This document shows positions 24,972 through 28,953 of a stretch of 28,953 bases of DNA, piece after piece. This DNA comes from a virus. The position numbers and the translations under genes are program-made. The notes below the pieces were generated by a model. That model made no database searches. It was not told the DNA's origin and worked only from the letters and a program-made list of their open reading frames with translations. Position 1 is the stretch's first letter; every line of letters begins with the position of its first letter. The stretch lies in IMG/VR virus record IMGVR_UViG_3300017917_000776, positions 1 through 28,953 of that record; one strand, written 5' to 3'.

Positions 24972-25462
24972 TAAAAGCCAATAAGAAAATTTGGTTTTTA
25001 AATGGAGACTTAGTTAGACTGTATCATAGCTCTAGATCAACTGGATTAGTCACTGTATATAATATAACTCAAGATAGATTAGAAACATGTCTACGTTCTG
25101 ATTTTAGAAAAAATAGACAAAGAGCATATACTGTAGCAGATACAGCAAGACTTGTCAATAGGCATAGGAAATATTTTCCGTCATTAATTAAACGTGGAAT
25201 TATTCCACCACCAACTGGTGCACAGGTTGGCGGTACAAGAGAGTGGAAGATCAGAGCTTACTACTCTGAGTCGCAAGTAAAAGAGATACGTGATATACTT
25301 GCAACTATACATATTGGAAGACCAAGAAAAGATAACTTAATAACAAATAACATGACGCCAACAAGTCAAGAGTTGACAAGAAAAACTGGCGATGGTATAC
25401 TGGTTTATACAAAGACAGAAGACGGCGGGTTTATACCTGTTTGGGGAGAGAGCATTAATTAG
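24917..25462 (+). CDS. MerR-like helix-turn-helix DNA-binding protein with AT-hook-like tail
   Basis: This 181-residue probable transcription regulator has an N-terminal domain (about 18-68, IWFLNGDLVRLYHSSRSTGL ...) of unknown type. A MerR/excisionase-like winged HTH follows at about 71-128: YTVADTARLVNRHRKYFPSL is the HTH and IKRGIIPPPTGA leads into the wing with TREWKIRAY. IGRPRKDN at 133-140 fits an AT-hook core. The start is the ATG at 24917 after GGAGGG, well inside the zinc-ribbon gene. A further in-frame upstream start at 24857 has no ribosome site. Position between late genes and the replication cassette suits a switch regulator. Targets could include the recurrent promoter sites or the palindrome at 16151, but that is speculation. 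Confidence 0.72.
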   Translation: MATGKGKIQSQEYNNEPVIKANKKIWFLNGDLVRLYHSSRSTGLVTVYNITQDRLETCLRSDFRKNRQRAYTVADTARLVNRHRKYFPSLIKRGIIPPPTGAQVGGTREWKIRAYYSESQVKEIRDILATIHIGRPRKDNLITNNMTPTSQELTRKTGDGILVYTKTEDGGFIPVWGESIN

Positions 25463-25480
25463 CCTATGAAGGAGGCAGCA

Positions 25481-25693
25481 GTGGAAGAACGTAATGAAAC
25501 AAAGGTATCTGTAACACTTGGATACACACTTAATCTAGGAAACTTTCAATCTTTGCGAGTAGATATTGGCGTAGTTGATAGTGTCCGTGAAAACGAAAAT
25601 ACAAACGAGGCTATGGATCGTGTTTACGATTTTGTTGAAGCTAAGGTTGTTCAGAAAGTTCAAGAAGCAAAGCAAGAGTTAGTAGAGGACTAA
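25481..25693 (+). CDS. Conserved small phage protein, unknown function
   Basis: This 70-residue protein has a beta-rich first half (KVSVTLGYTLNLGNFQSLRV, then DIGVVDSVRENEN) and a helical second half (AMDRVYDFVEAKVVQKVQEA). The GYTLNLGNF motif followed by a beta strand recalls small proteins found beside replication genes in other phages, but I cannot name a function. GTG 25481 is preferred because GGAGG at 25470-25474 spaces well for it. The in-frame ATG at 25466 overlaps that SD. The next gene follows after one base. Confidence 0.6.
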   Translation: MEERNETKVSVTLGYTLNLGNFQSLRVDIGVVDSVRENENTNEAMDRVYDFVEAKVVQKVQEAKQELVED

Positions 25694-25694
25694 T

Positions 25695-26003
25695 ATGGCT
25701 GAGCGCAAAGACCGAATGGCTTTGCTCAGTCGCTACAATAAGCTTCATTTACAAAGATATGAGCAAAAGTCTAATCTCAATCTAAACGTTGAGCAATGGG
25801 GTGCTGATGCCCTAGTCGAGTCATACGGGCTTCCAGCCTGCTATGATTTATTAGAGTATTACTTTGAAATAGCACAAACTCCATCTTGGAACTTTTTTGC
25901 ATACAATGCACAAGACATTTTAAATAATAGACAGGCAACAGAGCAGGATATACTAGAGAGAGCAGAGCGTAGAAAATTGGCAAGGAAGTGGTTAGGTGAA
26001 TAA
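25695..26003 (+). CDS. Conserved small protein upstream of the helicase, unknown function
   Basis: This 102-residue, mostly helical protein has aromatic-rich segments (ACYDLLEYYFEIAQTPSWNF, FAYNAQDILNNR) and a basic C-terminal helix (ERAERRKLARKWLGE). It overlaps the DnaB gene start by eight bases, so the two are likely made together. A helicase-loader or partner role would fit the position but has no motif support. Preceded by AGAGGAC. Confidence 0.6.
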   Translation: MAERKDRMALLSRYNKLHLQRYEQKSNLNLNVEQWGADALVESYGLPACYDLLEYYFEIAQTPSWNFFAYNAQDILNNRQATEQDILERAERRKLARKWLGE

Positions 26004-27219
26004 TACAGAAGCAAAACTAATATCTGCGGTATTAGAAGATAAGCAAGTTCATGTTCTGCTACAAGCCAATGTAGACTCAATACTAAGAACACATAATGAC
26101 GTTTGGAACTTCATCAAAAGATATTCTGAGTCTAATGGTACTGTTCCTCCTACATCTCTTATTATAGAAAAGTTTAGAGATTTTTCTCCAGTTCAAAATG
26201 TTGGAGCAACAAAGCACCATCTGGAAGAACTTCAGGCTGAATATCTAAATGATAGTCTAAAAGATATTATTCGCAATGCAGCTACTGAAATTCAGGGTGG
26301 TCAAGGTGTAAAAGCACTAGAGCAACTAATCACAAAAACCTCAGAACTAAAAAAGAACACATCTGTAATACGTGATATTGATGCAACAGACATTGATTCT
26401 GCTATTGCATATTTTGAAAATGTTAAGAAACAACAGGAGCTTGGTAAGCTAGGAATTAAAACAGGTTTGCCAGGGTTTGACAACTATCTCCCTTCAGGAA
26501 TCATGCCAGGTCAATTGGGAATCTTCTTGGCATATCCAGGTATTGGCAAATCCTGGCTCGCTCTTTACTTTGCGGTACAGGCATGGAAGCAGGGCAAAAC
26601 TCCAATGATCATAAGCCTTGAAATGTCTGAGACAGAAGTCCGTAACCGTGTATTTGCAATTATGGGCGAAGGCCTTTGGTCTCATCGCAAAATTTCAAAT
26701 GGAGATATTGAAATTGATATGCTAAAGAAATGGCATGAAAATAAAATTGTTGGAAGACCGCCATTTCATATTATTTCAAATGATAGCGGTGGAGAAATTA
26801 CTCCATCAGTAATTCGTGGAAAGATTGATCAATATAAGCCAGACTTTATTATTGTTGACTATCTACAGCTGATGTCTCCTAATCAAAAGTCTGACAACGA
26901 AACTATTCGTATGAAGAATCTTTCTCGTGAGCTAAAGCTTATGTCAATTAGTGAAGAGGTGCCAATTATTGCAATATCATCTGCAACACCAGATGATGTT
27001 ACAAATATGAGCACTGTTCCAACACTTGGACAAACTGCTTGGTCAAAACAGATTGCCTACGATGCTGACTGGGTTTTAGCACTTGGTAGAGCGTCCAACA
27101 GTGATATAATTGAATGTGCGTTTAGAAAAAACCGTAATGGATTCATGGGAGACTTTTTAATACAAGCAGACTTTGATAAAGGTTACTACAAATATAAAGA
27201 TTATGAAGATGGCAAATAA
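25996..27219 (+). CDS. DnaB-type replicative helicase
   Basis: This 407-residue RecA-fold helicase unwinds DNA at the phage fork. A small N-terminal helical domain (about 1-110) is followed by a linker and the core. The P-loop reads A-Y-P-G-I-G-K-S at 179-186, with alanine at the usual first glycine. Walker B is FIIVDYLQL with D288 and the DnaB-typical YLQ. A substrate-sensing segment (MIISLEMSETEVRNR) and an arginine-rich end (ECAFRKNRNG) are in the expected order. GTG 25996 is the start; it overlaps the previous stop and has AAGGAAG upstream. The primase gene overlaps its 3' end by about 11-17 bases. A TGATATAAT lies inside the coding part at 27102-27110. Confidence 0.9.
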   Translation: MNNTEAKLISAVLEDKQVHVLLQANVDSILRTHNDVWNFIKRYSESNGTVPPTSLIIEKFRDFSPVQNVGATKHHLEELQAEYLNDSLKDIIRNAATEIQGGQGVKALEQLITKTSELKKNTSVIRDIDATDIDSAIAYFENVKKQQELGKLGIKTGLPGFDNYLPSGIMPGQLGIFLAYPGIGKSWLALYFAVQAWKQGKTPMIISLEMSETEVRNRVFAIMGEGLWSHRKISNGDIEIDMLKKWHENKIVGRPPFHIISNDSGGEITPSVIRGKIDQYKPDFIIVDYLQLMSPNQKSDNETIRMKNLSRELKLMSISEEVPIIAISSATPDDVTNMSTVPTLGQTAWSKQIAYDADWVLALGRASNSDIIECAFRKNRNGFMGDFLIQADFDKGYYKYKDYEDGK

Positions 27220-28135
27220 AGAGATATATACAGCACAGCAAATTCACAGGGTACTTACTGGTGCTGGAATAGATATAGAAGCAGAATACGGAACTGACTA
27301 TATTATATTTTGCCCATATCATAATAATAATAGAACTCCTGCAGGTGAAGTTTCTAAAGACTCTGGATTATTCTTTTGCTTTGGATGCCAAACCACTAAG
27401 CCACTTATTGAATTAATTATGCACACAACTGGCAGATCATACTTTGAGTCTGCACGGTATATAAAGACAAAAGAGATAGAAGTAAATATCTCTGATGTAG
27501 TAAATAAAGCTTTATATGCTGCACCAGATTTTGTTCAATATGATGAATTGTTGATTAGAAGATTAAACAAGCAGGCCATAGATTCTCCTAGAGCTATGTC
27601 ATATTTTGAAGGTCGCAGAATAACAAAAGATTCTGTTGCAAAGTTTGACCTAGGTTATTCAGAGAAACAAGATTCTGTGGTAATTCCTATGCAGTCTCCA
27701 GACGGTATGACAATAGGGTTTGTTGCAAGAACTATAGAAGGAAAAGAATTTAAAAATACTCCTGGGTTGCCTAAGAGTAAAATATTATTTAACTTACACA
27801 GAGTTAAATCATCAAAGATGGTGTATGTTGTAGAATCATCTTTTGATGCTATCAGACTGGATCAAGTAGGATTCCCAGCAGTAGCTACGCTGGGGGCTAA
27901 TGTTTCATCAAGCCAGATGAAACTATTAGAAAAGTACTTCAATAATGTTGTACTTGTTGCAGACAATGATGAAGCTGGCTCAATTATGGCTGACCGCCTA
28001 ACTGAGAAACTAGGGTCACTAATAACAGTAATTAGATTAGATAAACAATATAAAGATATTGGCGATATGAATGATGATGCTATTAGACAACTTGAATATC
28101 AATTTGACAACTCTATCATTGCTATGCTAAAATAG
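27209..28135 (+). CDS. DnaG-type primase, compact
   Basis: This 308-residue primase makes RNA primers. The N-terminal zinc domain has C35, H38, C57 and C60 (CPYH ... CFGC), a CHC2 finger. The TOPRIM core has E209-S-S-F-D213 and D252-N-D-E-A-G. The glycine normally after the TOPRIM glutamate is replaced by serine. There is no long C-terminal helicase-binding domain, making it much shorter than bacterial DnaG. The start is ambiguous: ATG 27209 (MANKE) or ATG 27203 (MKMANKE), both without a clear SD and both inside the helicase gene, so coupling is likely. Its end contains the promoter for the SSB gene. Confidence 0.88.
   Translation: MANKEIYTAQQIHRVLTGAGIDIEAEYGTDYIIFCPYHNNNRTPAGEVSKDSGLFFCFGCQTTKPLIELIMHTTGRSYFESARYIKTKEIEVNISDVVNKALYAAPDFVQYDELLIRRLNKQAIDSPRAMSYFEGRRITKDSVAKFDLGYSEKQDSVVIPMQSPDGMTIGFVARTIEGKEFKNTPGLPKSKILFNLHRVKSSKMVYVVESSFDAIRLDQVGFPAVATLGANVSSSQMKLLEKYFNNVVLVADNDEAGSIMADRLTEKLGSLITVIRLDKQYKDIGDMNDDAIRQLEYQFDNSIIAMLK
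28104..28133 (+). promoter_or_regulatory. Sigma-70-type promoter for the SSB gene
   Basis: TTGACA (28104-28109), an 18-base spacer, TAAAAT (28128-28133) with an extended TGC in front. This is the only site in the window with a consensus -35. It sits within the last codons of the primase gene, and a start near 28140 would give a leader of about 19 bases with AAGGAG before ATG 28159. Confidence 0.75.
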
Positions 28136-28158
28136 AAAAACTTATATAAGGAGAAAAC

Positions 28159-28812
28159 ATGACTATAGTAAAAGGGCTTAAGAACATCAACGCATTAGTT
28201 GACAAGCCAAAATATGAAAGCACAGGAACAAAGGTTCGTTGGGTAAAGTTAGCTGACGGACAAGCAGCAAAGATTCGTTTTGTAAACGAACTAGATTCAG
28301 ATTCAGCAAACTATAATGAAGAGCGTGGTCTTGCAGTTGTAGTTTCAGAACACACAAATCCAAAGGACTACAAGCGCAAGGCAGCTTGTACTCAAGAATC
28401 AGAAGGTCGTTGCTTCGGTTGTGAAATGGCACGTAAAGAGCCAAAGAGCGGTTGGAGATCACGTCTTCGTTTCTACACAAACGTTCTTGTTGATGATGGA
28501 ACTGAAGATCCATATATTGCAGTATGGTCACAGGGTATCAGCAAGCAATCAGCCTTCAATACAATTCGTGAGTATGCTCTAGAAACTGGTAGCATCTCAA
28601 ATCTTATCTGGAAGTTGAAGCGTAATGGACAGGGAACTGAGACAAACTATACCCTTATTCCAAGCACTCCAGACACAGAACCATTTAATTGGGAAGCTAA
28701 TGAGTTTTTCAATTTAGAAAAGGTTGTTCGTGAAGTACCATATCCAGAACAGGAAAGCTTCTATTTTGGATTTGATACTCCTTCTGTTACTTCAACAAAC
28801 ATTGACTGGTAA
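28159..28812 (+). CDS. Single-stranded DNA-binding protein, T4 gp32-like with zinc site
   Basis: This 217-residue protein coats ssDNA at the fork. It has a basic N-terminus, then a probable OB-fold core with H65, C77, C85 and C88 (CFGC). This is the H-C-C-C order and nearly the spacing of the T4 gp32 zinc site (H64, C77, C87, C90). Later segments (LRFYTNVLVDDGTEDPYIAV, ISNLIWKLKRNGQGTETNYT) fit the same fold. The C-terminus ends STNIDW without the long acidic tail of T4 gp32. Eleven of twelve arginines are CGT/CGC, unlike most neighbours, consistent with abundant expression from its own promoter. SD AAGGAG precedes ATG 28159. Confidence 0.8.
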   Translation: MTIVKGLKNINALVDKPKYESTGTKVRWVKLADGQAAKIRFVNELDSDSANYNEERGLAVVVSEHTNPKDYKRKAACTQESEGRCFGCEMARKEPKSGWRSRLRFYTNVLVDDGTEDPYIAVWSQGISKQSAFNTIREYALETGSISNLIWKLKRNGQGTETNYTLIPSTPDTEPFNWEANEFFNLEKVVREVPYPEQESFYFGFDTPSVTSTNIDW

Positions 28813-28815
28813 TAG

Positions 28816-28953
28816 ATGAACTACGTTGGCTTACATGTTCATACACACTATTCCTTAATGGATGGTGTTGCTACTCCAGAAGAATACGTGAACCGTGCAG
28901 TTGAGTTAGGGATGCCAGCAATTGCCATCACTGACCACGGTACTTTATCTGGG
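28816..28953 (+). CDS. DNA polymerase III alpha subunit (DnaE-type), N-terminal fragment
   Basis: Only 46 codons are in the window. They read MNYVGLHVHTHYSLMDG and AIAITDHGTLSG, the first two motifs of the PHP domain that opens bacterial DnaE-type replicative polymerases. The HxH and TDHG metal ligands are both present. ATG 28816 is three bases after the SSB stop, so the two genes are probably coupled. A phage that carries a bacterial-family polymerase would replicate with its own helicase, primase, SSB and C-family polymerase. Only a full-length view could tell DnaE from PolC or from a stand-alone PHP protein. Confidence 0.85.
   Translation, partial: MNYVGLHVHTHYSLMDGVATPEEYVNRAVELGMPAIAITDHGTLSG

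Noticed and set aside
27102-27110. An exact TGATATAAT inside the helicase gene
   Set aside because: It is about 100 bases from the next start and the codons (AGT GAT ATA ATT) are ordinary coding; not listed as a promoter, though it could serve the primase.

Overview
The window is a contiguous piece of a tailed double-stranded DNA phage (Caudoviricetes). It runs from the end of the major capsid gene through the neck and tail genes into the start of the DNA replication module. The DNA is AT-rich, genes are packed end to end, and almost everything lies on the + strand. One tail tube gene, one very long tape measure gene and no recognisable tail sheath point to a long non-contractile tail (siphovirus morphology). 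No integrase, lysis gene, tRNA or CRISPR was seen. The host is not proven. The gene order (capsid, Rho-N/SAP-like protein, neck genes, tail tube, chaperones, tape measure, hub, fibres, zinc ribbon plus MerR-like regulator, DnaB, DnaG, SSB, Pol III alpha) and the Ig-like repeats in the last fibre resemble actinobacterial phages. A low-GC actinobacterium, such as a freshwater lineage, is a plausible guess and no more.

Layout: 1-617 is the C-terminal half of the capsid protein. 624-1064 is an inserted minus-strand endonuclease VII/HNH gene with a small leader ORF and its own promoter-like site. 1107-4111 holds five tightly coupled head-completion and neck genes. 4186-4821 is the tail tube gene, with a promoter-like site before it and a clear intrinsic terminator after it. 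4901-5965 holds two tail assembly chaperones that are paralogues. 5992-16153 encodes the tape measure, a tail-tip protein and a large hub protein. 16193-24130 encodes an H-type-lectin-like protein and two very large fibre or adhesion proteins.

24134-24783 contains three tiny probable coiled-coil genes. 24783-26003 contains a zinc ribbon gene, a MerR-like DNA-binding gene and two conserved unknowns. 25996-28953 is a replication cassette: DnaB-type helicase, compact DnaG-type primase, gp32-like zinc SSB, and the start of a DnaE-type polymerase with a PHP domain.

Three things stand out. First, the long and short chaperones (the G and GT roles of other phages) are separate duplicated genes with separate promoter-like sites, and the long copy has an in-phase A_AAA_AAC heptamer at its domain junction. 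Second, an extended -10 motif TGATATAAT recurs in the short gaps just before genes. Third, arginine codon use splits the genes into a CGT class (capsid, tube, short chaperone, SSB) and an AGA class (most others), which probably reflects expression level.
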